Positions 54,922 through 64,000 of a stretch of DNA of 64,000 bases are shown piece after piece (positions within the stretch are counted from its first letter, which is position 1; the number at the start of each line of letters is the position of its first letter). The notes under the pieces are model-generated. The model saw nothing but the letters and a program-made list of their open reading frames with translations, was not told the DNA's origin and searched no databases. Source of the stretch: Erythrobacteraceae bacterium Alg239-R51 (GTDB taxonomy: Bacteria; Pseudomonadota; Alphaproteobacteria; Sphingomonadales; Sphingomonadaceae); NCBI GenBank assembly GCA_947331495.1, contig CAMZOI010000001.1:682001-746000 (forward strand), read 5' to 3'. The position numbers and the translations under genes were made by a program.

Positions 54922-56094
54922 TTGAGCGACGATACCGAAACGCCAGGCAATACCGAAACGCTGCCGCTGGATAGCTGGCACCGCCGGAAGGGCGCGCGTA
55001 TGGTGCTCTTCGCCGGATACGAAATGCCGATCCAGTTCGAAGGCATAGTCGTCGAGCACAATTGGGTGCGCGAGCAGGCCGGATTGTTCGATGTAAGCCA
55101 TATGGGCCAGGTAATGGTCAGCGGCGACAAGGCGGCGGAGGAACTTGAAAAGCTGCTTCCCGGTGCCATCGCCTCGTTGAAGCCCGGCCGGACGCGCTAT
55201 TCGTTGCTGATGGCCGAAGACGGCGGAATTCTCGACGATCTCATGGTCACCAATGCGACGCCGTGGATCGAAGGCGATGAGGAAGAAGGCACCGAGGGGC
55301 GGTGGGGCGAGCCGGCCTATTACCTCGTGGTCAACGGGGCCACCAAGTGGGACGACATCGCCCATTTGCGCGAACATCTCGACGACGATGTGACGCTGAC
55401 CCATATGGATGACCGTGCCTTGCTCGCCCTGCAGGGGCCCAATGCCGCGACGGCGCTCAACCGGGTGATGCGCAATGTCATCGATGACATGGTGTTCATG
55501 GATTCGGTCCGTTACGATTTCGGCGAATGGCCGCTCCGGATCACCCGCTCGGGTTATACCGGCGAGGACGGGTTCGAAATCTCGGTGCCCGAAGAATTCG
55601 CCGAAAGCCTCGCCGACCGCCTCTGCGCCGAAATAGAAGTCCGCCCCGTCGGCCTGGGCGCGCGTGACAGTCTGCGGCTTGAAGCGGGTCTGCCGTTATA
55701 TGGCCACGACATCACCACCGAAACCGATCCGGTTTCGGCCGATCTTGGCTTTGCGCTGACCAAGCGCCGCCGCGAGGAAGGCGGCTGGATGGGGCACGAA
55801 GCCGTCGCGCGGGTTCTTGCCGACGGCCCGCAACAAAAGCGCGTCGGTCTCGCTATCGATGGCCGCATGCCGGCTCGCGAAGGCGCGCTCGTCTACTCCG
55901 GCGACAAACAGGTTGGCCGCGTCACCAGCGGCGGCTTTTCACCCACTCTCGAACGCCCGATCGCCATGGCCTATATCGATACCGGCTTCACCGACGAGGG
56001 AACCGAACTCGAAGTAGAGGTTCGTAAGAAGAGATTGCCCGCGAAGGTCGCCGCGCTGCCCTTCGTCCCCCACCGCTATCACAGAGGAAAGTGA
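54922..56094 (+). CDS. gcvT: Glycine cleavage system T protein (aminomethyltransferase)
   Basis: Transfers the aminomethyl carbon from lipoyl-H protein to THF, releasing ammonia. The product is 390 residues. Motifs are [33 protein letters not shown], the catalytic-region [12 protein letters not shown] and [21 protein letters not shown]. The start is TTG at 54922, with AAGGACGGG just upstream. An acidic insert ([11 protein letters not shown], about 115-125) is unusual. First gene of the operon behind the glycine riboswitch. Confidence 0.95.
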   Translation: MSDDTETPGNTETLPLDSWHRRKGARMVLFAGYEMPIQFEGIVVEHNWVREQAGLFDVSHMGQVMVSGDKAAEELEKLLPGAIASLKPGRTRYSLLMAEDGGILDDLMVTNATPWIEGDEEEGTEGRWGEPAYYLVVNGATKWDDIAHLREHLDDDVTLTHMDDRALLALQGPNAATALNRVMRNVIDDMVFMDSVRYDFGEWPLRITRSGYTGEDGFEISVPEEFAESLADRLCAEIEVRPVGLGARDSLRLEAGLPLYGHDITTETDPVSADLGFALTKRRREEGGWMGHEAVARVLADGPQQKRVGLAIDGRMPAREGALVYSGDKQVGRVTSGGFSPTLERPIAMAYIDTGFTDEGTELEVEVRKKRLPAKVAALPFVPHRYHRGK

Positions 56095-56099
56095 GCACG

Positions 56100-56471
56100 A
56101 TGGCCCGCTATTTCACCGAAGAGCATGAATGGATCGACCTGGAAGGTGACACCGCGACGGTCGGCATCACCGATTACGCGCAGGAACAGCTCGGCGACAT
56201 CGTCTTTGTCGAACTGCCCGAAATCGGCATGGTGATCGACAAGGGCAAGGACGCTGCCGTGGTCGAAAGCGTCAAGGCGGCAAGTGACGTCTATGCTCCG
56301 ATCAGCGGCGAGGTGATGGAAGCCAACCCCGCGCTCGAAGACGACCCGGCGCTGGTCAACACCGCTCCGGAAGAAGATGGCTGGTTCTTCAAGATGACCG
56401 TATCCGACAAGTCGCAGCTCGAAGGCCTGATGGACGCCAAGGCCTATAAAAGCTTCTGCAACGAATTGTGA
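56100..56471 (+). CDS. gcvH: Glycine cleavage system H protein
   Basis: Lipoyl carrier that shuttles the aminomethyl group between P and T proteins, 123 residues. The lipoylation site is Lys59 in [11 protein letters not shown], and YTEEHEW-like YFTEEHEWI opens the protein. The ATG at 56100 is chosen because AGAGGAAA lies about 10 nt upstream; a GTG at 56091 overlapping the gcvT stop is too close to that site. Confidence 0.96.
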   Translation: MARYFTEEHEWIDLEGDTATVGITDYAQEQLGDIVFVELPEIGMVIDKGKDAAVVESVKAASDVYAPISGEVMEANPALEDDPALVNTAPEEDGWFFKMTVSDKSQLEGLMDAKAYKSFCNEL

Positions 56472-56507
56472 CGAAGGCAGCCCGGGCGACCGTTCGGGCC
56501 GCCTTCG
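56472..56507 (+). promoter_or_regulatory. Intra-operon stem-loop between gcvH and gcvPA
   Basis: A 13-bp stem with one mismatch, CGAAGGCAGCCCG (56472-56484) with CGGGCCGCCTTCG (56495-56507), directly after the gcvH stop. There is no T-run, so RNA processing, mRNA protection or partial attenuation is likelier than full termination. Confidence 0.55.
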
Positions 56508-56563
56508 GACCATCGTCAGACTGACCGAGGTTCCGCCCTTGCCGGGACGCATGAGGGATTGAA

Positions 56564-57931
56564 ATGCGCTATTTGCCCCTGACCGATGCCGACCGTTCGG
56601 CGATGCTCGCCAAGATCGGTGCCCCCGATATCGACGCGCTATTCGCCGACGTGCCCGAAGAAGCGCGGCTGTCCGGTCCCATCCACGGCCTGCCGATGCA
56701 TGCCAGTGAAATGGCCGTCGAAAAGCACATGCGGCGCCTCAGCAAGAAGAACCTCGCCGCCGCCGATGCGCCGTTCTTCCTCGGCGCTGGTGCCTATCGC
56801 CACCACGTGCCGGCCAGCGTCGATCACATCATCCAGCGCGGCGAGTTCCTGACCGCCTACACGCCTTATCAGCCTGAAATCGCCCAGGGCACGCTGCAGA
56901 TGCTGTTCGAGTTCCAGAGCCAGGTCGCACGGCTCTATGGCTGCGCGGTGGCGAACGCTTCGATGTATGACGGCTCGACCGCCTGTTGGGAGGCGGTGGC
57001 AATGGCCAGTCGCGTTGCCCGCGGGAAGAAGCGCAAGGTCGTGCTCTCCGGCGCGCTGCACCCCCATTACGCCGAAGTCGTCAGAACCATGGCGAAATTC
57101 ACCGACGATGAAATTGCCGGCGCCCCGCCGAGCCTGACCGCCAGGCCCGACGATGACGGCCTGATTGCCCGCATCGATGATGATACCAGCTGCGTCGTGG
57201 TGCAATATCCCGATATTCTCGGACGTCTGCCCGACCTTTCCCGGATTGCGGAGGCGGCGCACGAAAAGGGCGCGCTGTTGATCGCGGTGAATACCGAACC
57301 GGTAGCGCTTGGCGCGATACAGTCGCCCGGCGAACTCGGCGCCGATATCGTGGTGGGCGAAGGTCAGGCGATCGGGGTTGGCCTGCAGTTTGGCGGGCCT
57401 TACCTTGGCCTGTTCGCCGTGCGCGATGAAAAGCATGTTCGCCAGATGCCGGGCCGCCTATGCGGCGAGACCGTGGATGCGCAAGGCAAGCGGGGTTTCG
57501 TGCTTACCCTCTCGACCCGCGAGCAGCATATTCGCCGCGAGAAGGCCACCAGCAATATCTGCACCAATTCGGGCCTCTGCGCGCTGGCCTTCAGCGTCCA
57601 CATGACCTTGCTCGGCGAAGAGGGGCTGCGGCGGCTCGCGATGGAGAACCACCGGCTCGCCTGCCTGGCTGCCGACCGGCTGGCCAAGGTGCCCGGAATA
57701 AGCGTACTCAACGATAGCTTCTTCAACGAGTTTACCGTGCAGCTGGGGCAGGACGCGCGTCAGGTGGTGCGCGAACTTGCCGGGAAGGACATACTCGCCG
57801 GCGTGTCGCTCGGACGTCTGTTCCCTGACAATGACGCTCTGGCCGATGGCCTGCTCGTGGCGGTCACCGAAACGACCACCGAAGAGGACATCGACACGCT
57901 TGTTTCCGCTCTCGAGGAGTTGCTGGCATGA
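56564..57931 (+). CDS. gcvPA: Glycine dehydrogenase (decarboxylating) subunit 1
   Basis: N-terminal half of P protein, encoded separately. The product is 455 residues of aminotransferase-like fold, with [66 protein letters not shown] and TNSGLCALA. It contains no PLP lysine; that is on GcvPB. A 92-bp gap with a stem-loop precedes it, and it overlaps gcvPB by 4 nt. Confidence 0.95.
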   Translation: MRYLPLTDADRSAMLAKIGAPDIDALFADVPEEARLSGPIHGLPMHASEMAVEKHMRRLSKKNLAAADAPFFLGAGAYRHHVPASVDHIIQRGEFLTAYTPYQPEIAQGTLQMLFEFQSQVARLYGCAVANASMYDGSTACWEAVAMASRVARGKKRKVVLSGALHPHYAEVVRTMAKFTDDEIAGAPPSLTARPDDDGLIARIDDDTSCVVVQYPDILGRLPDLSRIAEAAHEKGALLIAVNTEPVALGAIQSPGELGADIVVGEGQAIGVGLQFGGPYLGLFAVRDEKHVRQMPGRLCGETVDAQGKRGFVLTLSTREQHIRREKATSNICTNSGLCALAFSVHMTLLGEEGLRRLAMENHRLACLAADRLAKVPGISVLNDSFFNEFTVQLGQDARQVVRELAGKDILAGVSLGRLFPDNDALADGLLVAVTETTTEEDIDTLVSALEELLA

Positions 57932-59535
57932 ACGCGCCCAACCAGTCCGGCTGGAAGCCCGGTACACCTGTTGAAGGTCATACCGCCATGAACGGGCCCG
58001 ACACCGCGACGGGCAACCGTGCGCTGATGCTCGAAGAGCCATTGATCTTCGAGATCGCCGGAAACGATACCACCGGCGTCGACCTTCCCGAACCCCAGGG
58101 CGGGAAGAACCGCCTTGGCGGGCTGGAACGCAGCGCCCCGATTGGCCTTCCCGGCCTGTCCGAACCGGAGACGGTGCGCCACTACACGCGTCTCAGCCGC
58201 CAGAACTATGCCATCGATCTGGGGCTTTTCCCGCTCGGTTCGTGCACCATGAAGCACAATCCGCGGTTGAACGAGAAGATCGCGCGGATGCCGGGGTTCG
58301 CCGATGTTCATCCGCTGCAGCCGGTCGATACCGTGCGCGGTGCGCTCGAAGTCGCGAACGAGCTTGCCCATTGGCTCATCGAATTGACCGGCATGCATGG
58401 TGTCGCGATGAGCCCCAAGGCGGGCGCGCATGGCGAACTGTGCGGCATATTGTGCATCCGCGCAGCGCTCGAAGCGCGCGGCGATGCACGTGAGGTCATC
58501 CTCGTGCCCGAAAGCGCACACGGCACCAATCCCGCCACCGCGGCGTTCGCCGGCTATCGCGTCGAGGACATCCCGGCGAACGGGGACGGGCGCGTCGATC
58601 TGGAAGCGCTCAAGGCGCGGCTTGGCCCGGACGTGGCGGGCGTGATGATCACCAATCCCAACACCTGTGGCCTGTTCGAGCGCGACATGAAGGCGATTTC
58701 CGATGCGGTCCACGCGGCCGGCGGCTTCGTCTATTGCGACGGCGCGAACTTCAATGCCATCGTCGGCAAGGTCCGCCCCGGCGACCTCGGCGTCGATGCG
58801 ATGCACATCAATCTGCACAAGACCTTCTCCACCCCGCATGGCGGGGGCGGTCCGGGTTCTGGCCCGGTGGTTCTGTCCGAAGCGCTCAGCCCCTACGGAC
58901 CGCTGCCCTTCACCGCGCGGACCGAGGACGGCGTGGTGCATCTGGTCGAGGAAGAAAACGCGGACGAGTTCGCGCACACCAAGGCGTTCGGGCGGATGAC
59001 GGCCTTCCACGGCCAGACGGGCATGTTCACCCGCGCGCTGGCCTATATTCTCAGCCACGGGGCCGACGGGTTGAAGCAGGTCGCCGAAGACGCCGTGCTG
59101 AACGCGAACTACCTGCTGCGCAGTCTCGACGATGTTCTCGACGCCCCCTTCGCCCATAGCGGACCGTGCATGCACGAGGCCCTGTTCAGCGACAAAGGCT
59201 TCGCCGACGATATCTCGACGCTCGATCTGGCCAAGGCGCTGATCGACGAGGGCTATCACCCGATGACGATGTATTTCCCGCTGGTGGTACACGGGGCCAT
59301 GCTGGTCGAACCGACCGAGACCGAGAGCAAGGCCGCACTCGACCAGTTCATCCTCGCGCTGCGCCACGTCGCCGAACGCGCAAAGGCGGGCGACGAGGGC
59401 ATGAAAAGCGCTCCGTATTACGCTCCGCGGCGACGGCTCGACGAGACGCTGGCGGCGCGCAAGCCGTTGCTGGCATGGGCCGACCAGTCCGCACCGCCGG
59501 GGAAGCCCAGCCTGAGCGAACAGGGCGGCCGCTAG
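57928..59535 (+). CDS. gcvPB: Glycine dehydrogenase (decarboxylating) subunit 2
   Basis: PLP-binding half of P protein; decarboxylates glycine and loads the aminomethyl group onto GcvH. The product is 535 residues. The PLP lysine is Lys298 in [16 protein letters not shown]; other motifs are [22 protein letters not shown] and [12 protein letters not shown]. The ATG overlaps the gcvPA stop. Its last 4 nt overlap the convergent flippase gene, so no terminator has room between them. Confidence 0.96.
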   Translation: MNAPNQSGWKPGTPVEGHTAMNGPDTATGNRALMLEEPLIFEIAGNDTTGVDLPEPQGGKNRLGGLERSAPIGLPGLSEPETVRHYTRLSRQNYAIDLGLFPLGSCTMKHNPRLNEKIARMPGFADVHPLQPVDTVRGALEVANELAHWLIELTGMHGVAMSPKAGAHGELCGILCIRAALEARGDAREVILVPESAHGTNPATAAFAGYRVEDIPANGDGRVDLEALKARLGPDVAGVMITNPNTCGLFERDMKAISDAVHAAGGFVYCDGANFNAIVGKVRPGDLGVDAMHINLHKTFSTPHGGGGPGSGPVVLSEALSPYGPLPFTARTEDGVVHLVEEENADEFAHTKAFGRMTAFHGQTGMFTRALAYILSHGADGLKQVAEDAVLNANYLLRSLDDVLDAPFAHSGPCMHEALFSDKGFADDISTLDLAKALIDEGYHPMTMYFPLVVHGAMLVEPTETESKAALDQFILALRHVAERAKAGDEGMKSAPYYAPRRRLDETLAARKPLLAWADQSAPPGKPSLSEQGGR

Positions 59536-60803
59536 CGCTTCGGCAACTTTCCGGACTTGGGCGTAACCTTGATTTCGATCTGGCTGAGCGAGATCACGGC
59601 GACCCAGAAACCGAGCACGGACAATGCGCTTGCTCCCATCACGGTGAAAGCCGCGCCTTTCAAACCGTTCCACGCCATCGCCACGTCGAGCAGTGCCAGG
59701 CCGATGATGGTGGGCACAGCCCTCATCACGAGAGCGGTGCCTGCGTGTCCCGCGCTGACAAGCAGGGATTCCAGGCTTGCTCCGACCAGTTCGATGGCGC
59801 CGGCGATCGCCAGGATGACCATCGCCCAGTAAACTCCTGAAAATTCGGGTCCGGCGATCAGTGCCAGGCCGGGTCGGCCTAGAAACAGGGCGACGAGCAC
59901 GGCCAGTCCGCCACCGACAAAGGCGATATTGGCCATGCGCCGCGCCATTTCGTGCGCCGAATCCTTCGCCTGGACGAGCTCGGGATAAATCGCCTTGGAA
60001 ACGGTCTGGGCGAGGCTGACCAGTGCCTGGCCAAGCTGGCTCGCCACGCGAAATCCCCCGGCAAGGGCCTCGCCGCCAATGGCGCCGACCAGCAGGATCA
60101 GAACCTGTTTCGACCCGACATTCAGGCTGCCGGTCAGATTGGTCGACCAGACGAACCGCCACGCGCCGGCATGGGCGCGCGGGATTCGCGCCAGGCTGAC
60201 TTGCGACAGATCGATCCGATCCGATCGTGCCGCAACGATCCACAGGGCTGCGGCCACCGCGATCTCTGCTGCGGCCCAGGCGAGCACGAACCCCAAGACA
60301 ACCGGCATGAAAATCGCTGCCAGTATCGCACCCAGGGCGCGGACCACCGGTTGAACCGCCTCTGCAGCGGTCGCCCTGCCATATTCGAAACGCAGACGCA
60401 GGAGACCGGTCGGCGTCGTCCTGATGGCCAACAGCGATATGATGCAATAGCCAAAGGCGACCCACAGCAAATCGGTTGGCAAGGGCAGCCAGTACTGGGC
60501 CGACCAGCATAGAATCCCCGCCAGCAAGGCACCCAGCACGATCGAAAGCAAATCGAGAGCGATTGCGAAGCCGGTCGCTTCGCCGGGGCCTTCCTTGCCG
60601 GCGCCCCAACGCACGACGAATTGCCAGGTTTGGAAGTTCGCCAATCCGACGACAGTTTGTCCAAGCGCGATGATGATCGCGAAAGAGCCGAACCCGTCGA
60701 GGCCAAGCGTGCGCGTTGCCAGGGCCAGGTAGACCAGGCTCAATATGGCATTGAAGCCTCGGCCCGATAGCAGCCAGCCGATATTCCGGAGCAGGCGTTT
60801 CAT
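59532..60803 (-). CDS. Polysaccharide flippase (PST/Wzx-like)
   Basis: Inner-membrane transporter of the MOP superfamily, 423 residues with about 12 hydrophobic helices. The opening GWLLSGRGFNAILSLVYLALATRTLGLDGFGSFA is typical of PST-type flippases, and charged basic residues line the cytosolic loops. Likely flips a lipid-linked glycan. It follows the nucleotidyltransferase gene by 16 bp on the same strand, forming a two-gene unit. Confidence 0.85.
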   Translation of the reverse strand: MKRLLRNIGWLLSGRGFNAILSLVYLALATRTLGLDGFGSFAIIIALGQTVVGLANFQTWQFVVRWGAGKEGPGEATGFAIALDLLSIVLGALLAGILCWSAQYWLPLPTDLLWVAFGYCIISLLAIRTTPTGLLRLRFEYGRATAAEAVQPVVRALGAILAAIFMPVVLGFVLAWAAAEIAVAAALWIVAARSDRIDLSQVSLARIPRAHAGAWRFVWSTNLTGSLNVGSKQVLILLVGAIGGEALAGGFRVASQLGQALVSLAQTVSKAIYPELVQAKDSAHEMARRMANIAFVGGGLAVLVALFLGRPGLALIAGPEFSGVYWAMVILAIAGAIELVGASLESLLVSAGHAGTALVMRAVPTIIGLALLDVAMAWNGLKGAAFTVMGASALSVLGFWVAVISLSQIEIKVTPKSGKLPKR

Positions 60804-60819
60804 TCCGGTCGGTCTGCGC

Positions 60820-61629
60820 TCAGGCGATCCGGAGGCGCTTGGCCAACAGCTTCTCGGTCACTTCGAAGGTTCGCGCGTTGTCGACATCGATCGCACAATA
60901 CCCGTTGTCCATCACGATCGGTTTGAGCTGGAAACCGAACCGCCGCGAAACCTTTGCGAACAGCTTTTCCTTCGTGCCCCAGCCGAGATAGAACCGGACC
61001 AAATTGACGACCCCGAAGGCCTTGGCGATGCGACTGGGAAACTTCACGAACTGTCCACCGCCCCGCATGATTTCCGCTGCCTCGAGTGCTTCGGGATTGC
61101 CGATCCAGTAGGTGTTGCAGTTCGAATAGCCGCCATCGGAGAACTCGTAGAACTTCTTCTGGCCGATGGGATCGGCGGCAATCACGTCCTGCTTGCGCGC
61201 GAGCGCGGCGGCGGCATCGGCTCCGCTGGCGAAGGTCTTGTCGGCGAACTCGGTGAAATCTTCGGGCAACCACATGCAATTGTCCGCCGTGGTGATCAGG
61301 ATTGGATAATCCGCGCCTTCTGCTCCGCTGAATACGCTGTCCACCAGATTGAACGCGCCGGGACGAAAGACGAGACGTCCTTCTTTCTGCAACTTCGCAA
61401 TTTCCGGAAGCGCCGCGATTTCTTCGGTCTCGTGGGCTACCACGCGGATTTCGCCGATGCGCGGCGAGGCGGCGACATTGCGGATGACCCGCTCGATCAT
61501 CGGCATTCCGCCCACCGGAACCACGCATTTCTGCGCTACGCCCGCCCGCTCGGCCAGCGGATCGAGGACGCCGGAACGTTTGCCGGCCATGACCAGCGCG
61601 GTGACTTTCGATGTGTTCGGGTCGATCAT
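60820..61629 (-). CDS. MobA-like nucleotidyltransferase
   Basis: GT-A fold nucleotidyltransferase (NTP_transf_3-like), 269 residues. It starts VTALVMAGKRSG, a shortened form of the usual GGxSxRMG loop, followed by VAQKCVVPVGGMPMIERVI and the metal-site-like ILITTADNCMWL. The C-terminal half is longer than in MobA and carries KAFGVVNLVRFYLGWG, perhaps a membrane-contacting helix. Paired with a flippase, it may activate a sugar or alcohol phosphate for an envelope glycan or lipid; substrate unknown. The start at 61629 is preferred over 61665. Confidence 0.8.
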   Translation of the reverse strand: MIDPNTSKVTALVMAGKRSGVLDPLAERAGVAQKCVVPVGGMPMIERVIRNVAASPRIGEIRVVAHETEEIAALPEIAKLQKEGRLVFRPGAFNLVDSVFSGAEGADYPILITTADNCMWLPEDFTEFADKTFASGADAAAALARKQDVIAADPIGQKKFYEFSDGGYSNCNTYWIGNPEALEAAEIMRGGGQFVKFPSRIAKAFGVVNLVRFYLGWGTKEKLFAKVSRRFGFQLKPIVMDNGYCAIDVDNARTFEVTEKLLAKRLRIA

Positions 61630-61695
61630 GCGCGCGGCTCTATAACCGAAAGCGGGGCTTGTCACGAAAGCGAGGGCCGGGCAGCACGGTCGCTG

Positions 61696-62421
61696 ATGAA
61701 AATCGTCTTCAGTCGCAAAGGGTTCGACAGTGCCTCGGGTGGCGGTCCGTCACCTGTCGTACAGGGCAAGCCGCTCAGTCTGCCCATACCCTCCGGCACC
61801 GCTTCGCAGACAAATTACGCAGATCTCGGGCTGGGCGAGCACGCGGCGAAGGCCAGCCGGGGAAAGATTGCTCCCGACGATCCGTGCCATCACGATCCGA
61901 TGTTCCTGGACGACGGGACCTGCCTGTTCGGTCAATGCGGTGCGGCGCAGACCCACCTGTCGAACCGCGGCGTCGGGGTCGGCGACGTGTTCCTGTTCTT
62001 CGGCCTGTTTTGCGAAGACGGCATGAGCCAGCCACATCATCGCATCTTCGGCTATCTGAAAGTGGCTGAGATCATTTCGTTACGTGATGGCGTGCCGTCC
62101 GATCTGATCGAAATCGGTCATCCTCATGCGCTCGAAATGTCGGCGGCAAACGACACGATCTATCGCGGGGAAGGGCATACGGCGTGCCGCGCAAGCGATA
62201 TGCTCCGCCTTACGGTACCCGGCGGTCCGCCCAGCCTGTGGCGCCGACCGGCGTGGCTGCAGCCGGGTGGGCTGAGCTATCACGACCGGTCCGACCGGTG
62301 GACCGAGGCGGGGCGGCTGCGCAGTGTCGGGCGCGGGCAGGAATTCGTTGCCGATATCGGACGCCGGCACGCCCCTCGCGAGTGGCTCGCGCGGATTGTC
62401 GACGAAATCAGAGGGTCTTGA
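61696..62421 (+). CDS. Nmad3-like protein (putative nucleotide modification associated domain 3)
   Basis: 241 residues, soluble. The opening KIVFSRKGFDSASGGGPSP, then PLSLPIPSG, DPMFLDDGTCLFGQCGAAQTHLSNRGVGVGDVFLFFGLF and HHRIFGYLKV match my memory of Nmad3 proteins, a family found by comparative genomics near hypermodified-nucleotide genes of phages and bacteria. No activity is known to me. It has several His, Asp and Cys that could bind metal. Starts 66 bp from the divergent nucleotidyltransferase gene; its end overlaps mmsB by 14 nt. Confidence 0.7.
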   Translation: MKIVFSRKGFDSASGGGPSPVVQGKPLSLPIPSGTASQTNYADLGLGEHAAKASRGKIAPDDPCHHDPMFLDDGTCLFGQCGAAQTHLSNRGVGVGDVFLFFGLFCEDGMSQPHHRIFGYLKVAEIISLRDGVPSDLIEIGHPHALEMSAANDTIYRGEGHTACRASDMLRLTVPGGPPSLWRRPAWLQPGGLSYHDRSDRWTEAGRLRSVGRGQEFVADIGRRHAPREWLARIVDEIRGS

Positions 62422-63274
62422 TGATCGCCGAGAAATCGAGCCCGCCATTGTCCTCGGCGAACTTCTCGTAAAGCTCCTTCGCATGGCGGCCGAGCGGGGT
62501 CGAGGCATCAGCCGTCTCCGCCGCTTCCATTGCCAGCCGCAGATCCTTGAGCATCAGGCCCGTGGCAAAGCCACCCTGATAATCCTTGTCCGCCGGGCTT
62601 TCGATGCCGACCCCCGGCATCGGGGTATAGGCATTGAGCGACCAGCAGTAACCGGACGACTGGCTGGAAATCTCGTAAAACTTCTGCGGATCGAGCCCCA
62701 GCTTCTGCGCCATCCTCATCGCTTCCGCCGTCCCGATCATCGAGATGGCAAGCAGCATGTTGTTGCAGATCTTGGCCGTCTGGCCCGCACCCGCATCGCC
62801 CGCGTGGATCACCGCCTTGCCCATCGCGTTCAGCACCTCTTCGGCGCGCTTGAAGGCCTTGTCCGTGCCACCGACCATGAAGGTCAGGGTGCCGCCATTG
62901 GCCGCCGCGATCCCGCCGGAAACAGGCGCGTCGACCATGTCGTATCCGGCCGCCTCGGCGGAGGCCGCAACGCCCTTGGCGGTGGCGACATCGATGGTGG
63001 AACAGTCGAGCAGGACCGCGCCTGCGGGAGCCTTGCCGAAGACGTCGGTTTCGTAGACCGACTTCACGATTCCGCCATTGGGCAGCATGGTCACCACAGC
63101 ATCGACGCCCGCACATGCAGCGCCTGCATCGTCGAACGTCGAACAGCCCTGTTCGGCGGCTGCATCGAGCGCTTCATTCGCAAGATCGAAGGCACTTACC
63201 TCATGCCCCGCCTTGAGAAGGTTCGCGGCCATCCCGCCGCCCATATTGCCGAGGCCGATGAAGGCGATTTTCAT
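62408..63274 (-). CDS. mmsB: 3-hydroxyisobutyrate dehydrogenase
   Basis: NAD-dependent oxidation of 3-hydroxyisobutyrate to methylmalonate semialdehyde in valine breakdown. The product is 288 residues. The cofactor site is KIAFIGLGNMGGGMAANLLKAGH, the signature is DAPVSGGIAAANGGTLTFMVGG, and the catalytic lysine lies in GAGQTAKICNNM. It is coupled to the small membrane protein gene by a 4-nt overlap, and that gene follows an enoyl-CoA hydratase gene, consistent with a valine catabolic operon read leftwards. Confidence 0.94.
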   Translation of the reverse strand: MKIAFIGLGNMGGGMAANLLKAGHEVSAFDLANEALDAAAEQGCSTFDDAGAACAGVDAVVTMLPNGGIVKSVYETDVFGKAPAGAVLLDCSTIDVATAKGVAASAEAAGYDMVDAPVSGGIAAANGGTLTFMVGGTDKAFKRAEEVLNAMGKAVIHAGDAGAGQTAKICNNMLLAISMIGTAEAMRMAQKLGLDPQKFYEISSQSSGYCWSLNAYTPMPGVGIESPADKDYQGGFATGLMLKDLRLAMEAAETADASTPLGRHAKELYEKFAEDNGGLDFSAIIKTL

Positions 63275-63621
63275 GTCGTCGTTTCCCTGATGTTGCGGCC
63301 GAGCAGAATGGCGCCGGTATCGCCTTCATGCCTCCTGGCGAGATAGGTCAGATAGGGCAGCAGAAACCCTGCGCCCCCGAAAAAGGCGAGCACCGCCAGC
63401 AGCCAGCCAGTTGCGGAGAAACGATTACGCCAGACCGTCCAGCTGGCGGAGAGGAACAGCATCATGACGAAATCGAGATTGAACTGTCCTGGCCAGTTCC
63501 ATGCAGCCATGTCCCCGAAGAAATAAGGAAAAAGGTTCAGTCCGTACTCGGAAACAACATAGCCCGTATAGAATACGAGCGCGCCCCAGAGGACCATCAG
63601 AAACAGGTAGAAGGGTTTCAC
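63271..63621 (-). CDS. Small membrane protein inside the valine-degradation operon
   Basis: 116 residues with three predicted membrane helices (about 4-23, 40-58 and 70-93), rich in aromatic residues (PFYLFLMVLWGALVFYTGY, FPYFFGDMAAWNWPG), resembling DUF2834-type proteins. Function unknown. The start is the GTG at 63621, with GGAAGG about 6 nt upstream and only 1 bp after the previous stop. It overlaps mmsB by 4 nt, so it is translated with the operon. Confidence 0.75.
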   Translation of the reverse strand: MKPFYLFLMVLWGALVFYTGYVVSEYGLNLFPYFFGDMAAWNWPGQFNLDFVMMLFLSASWTVWRNRFSATGWLLAVLAFFGGAGFLLPYLTYLARRHEGDTGAILLGRNIRETTT

Positions 63622-63622
63622 T

Positions 63623-64000
63623 TTACCTTCCCTTCCACTTGCCCTCGCGCTTTTCGACAAACGCAGCCATGCCTTCCTTTTTGTCTTCGCTCGCAGCAAG
63701 AATCTGGAAGATACGACGTTCGACGATCAGACCCTGGTCGAGGCTGGTTTCAAAGGCCGCGTTGACCATTTCCTTGTTGGCGATCGCAGCCATCGGCGGC
63801 ATCGCGGCGATCTCGGCGGCGGTCTTCATGGCCTCGTCGAGCAGGCTGTCATGCGGCACGACGCGCGCGACGAGGTTGCTGCGCTCGGCCTCTTCGGCAT
63901 CCATCATGCGCCCGGTCAGGCACATTTCCATGGCCTTGGACTTGCCGACGGCCTTGGTCAGCCGCTGCGATCCGCCCATGCCCGGAGCCACGCCGAGCTT
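63623..64000 (-). CDS. Enoyl-CoA hydratase/isomerase (5' end beyond window)
   Basis: C-terminal part of a crotonase-fold protein. The visible segment begins [49 protein letters not shown] and ends [11 protein letters not shown], the usual C-terminus (FVEKRxPxFKG type). The upstream half, with most of the oxyanion-hole motif, is outside the window. Position ahead of mmsB suggests the methacrylyl-CoA hydration step of valine degradation, which is inference. Confidence 0.88.
   Translation of the reverse strand, partial: KLGVAPGMGGSQRLTKAVGKSKAMEMCLTGRMMDAEEAERSNLVARVVPHDSLLDEAMKTAAEIAAMPPMAAIANKEMVNAAFETSLDQGLIVERRIFQILAASEDKKEGMAAFVEKREGKWKGR

Noticed and set aside
57760..60609. Open frame of about 950 codons on the minus strand antisense to gcvPA and gcvPB
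   Set aside because: It is antisense to well-supported enzymes, rich in Arg/Gly/Pro and without any recognisable motif; GC-rich codon use keeps such frames open by chance.

Overview
The window is a 64 kb stretch of a GC-rich alphaproteobacterial chromosome. I place it in Sphingomonadales, most likely Erythrobacteraceae, from memory of gene families and not from a search. The markers are rpsT beside dnaA, a fatty acyl-AMP ligase / RecX / DUF192 / NDUFA12-like / DUF2155 / aat run, an Oar-like TonB-dependent receptor, a MetH split into two proteins, and an ArsR-methyltransferase fusion heading metF-metH. Coding density is very high. Many neighbours overlap by 1 to 4 nt, and several convergent pairs overlap at their 3' ends. 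I saw no insertion sequence, prophage, integrase or CRISPR array.

Layout, left to right. 1-8.5 kb: 5' part of dnaA, rpsT, msrB, a class A penicillin-binding protein, and the envelope quality-control set degP-like protease, hflC and hflK. 8.5-14.2 kb: mrp/apbC, an orphan molybdopterin-binding oxidoreductase subunit, ferrochelatase and a cytochrome P450. 14.2-20.7 kb: DUF1674 (SdhE/Sdh8-type assembly factor), rsmB, a flavin amine oxidase, msrA, an exported methyltransferase-like protein, N-carbamoylputrescine amidase, an unknown protein and folK. 20.7-26.7 kb: tRNA-Lys, a small secreted protein, then a compact group of two glycosyltransferases, an SDR protein, a MerA-like flavoprotein and a radical SAM enzyme, followed by a DUF421 protein. 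26.7-36.2 kb: queuosine-precursor-type transporter, CNT nucleoside transporter, 2OG-Fe(II) oxygenase, a large TonB-dependent receptor with its own TonB-like protein, and manC-manA. 36.2-43.3 kb: PHA-system protein, XpaC-like and TelA proteins, fatty acyl-AMP ligase, recX, DUF192, NDUFA12-like, DUF2155, aat and tRNA-Trp. 43.3-48.9 kb: a fused 5-oxoprolinase and a strongly divergent GH3 protein. 49-54.6 kb: one-carbon operon arsR-MT / metF / metH1 / metH2. 54.6-59.5 kb: tandem glycine riboswitch and gcvT-gcvH-gcvPA-gcvPB. 59.5-64 kb: flippase, nucleotidyltransferase, an Nmad3-like protein, and a valine-degradation fragment (mmsB, a small membrane protein, partial enoyl-CoA hydratase).

Functional logic. 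The methionine operon and the glycine-cleavage operon are adjacent and form a one-carbon block: GCV makes methylene-THF, MetF reduces it, and split MetH uses it. Each operon has a recognisable control element, a palindromic operator inside the promoter for the first and a tandem glycine riboswitch for the second. The features most worth following up are the uncharacterised radical SAM / flavoprotein / SDR / glycosyltransferase group (21.4-26.1 kb), whose SDR gene has no ordinary start codon; the GH3 protein that has lost much of its catalytic barrel; the exported methyltransferase-like protein with a degenerate SAM motif; the Nmad3-like protein; and a strong orphan hairpin with a T-run at 17.26-17.32 kb.
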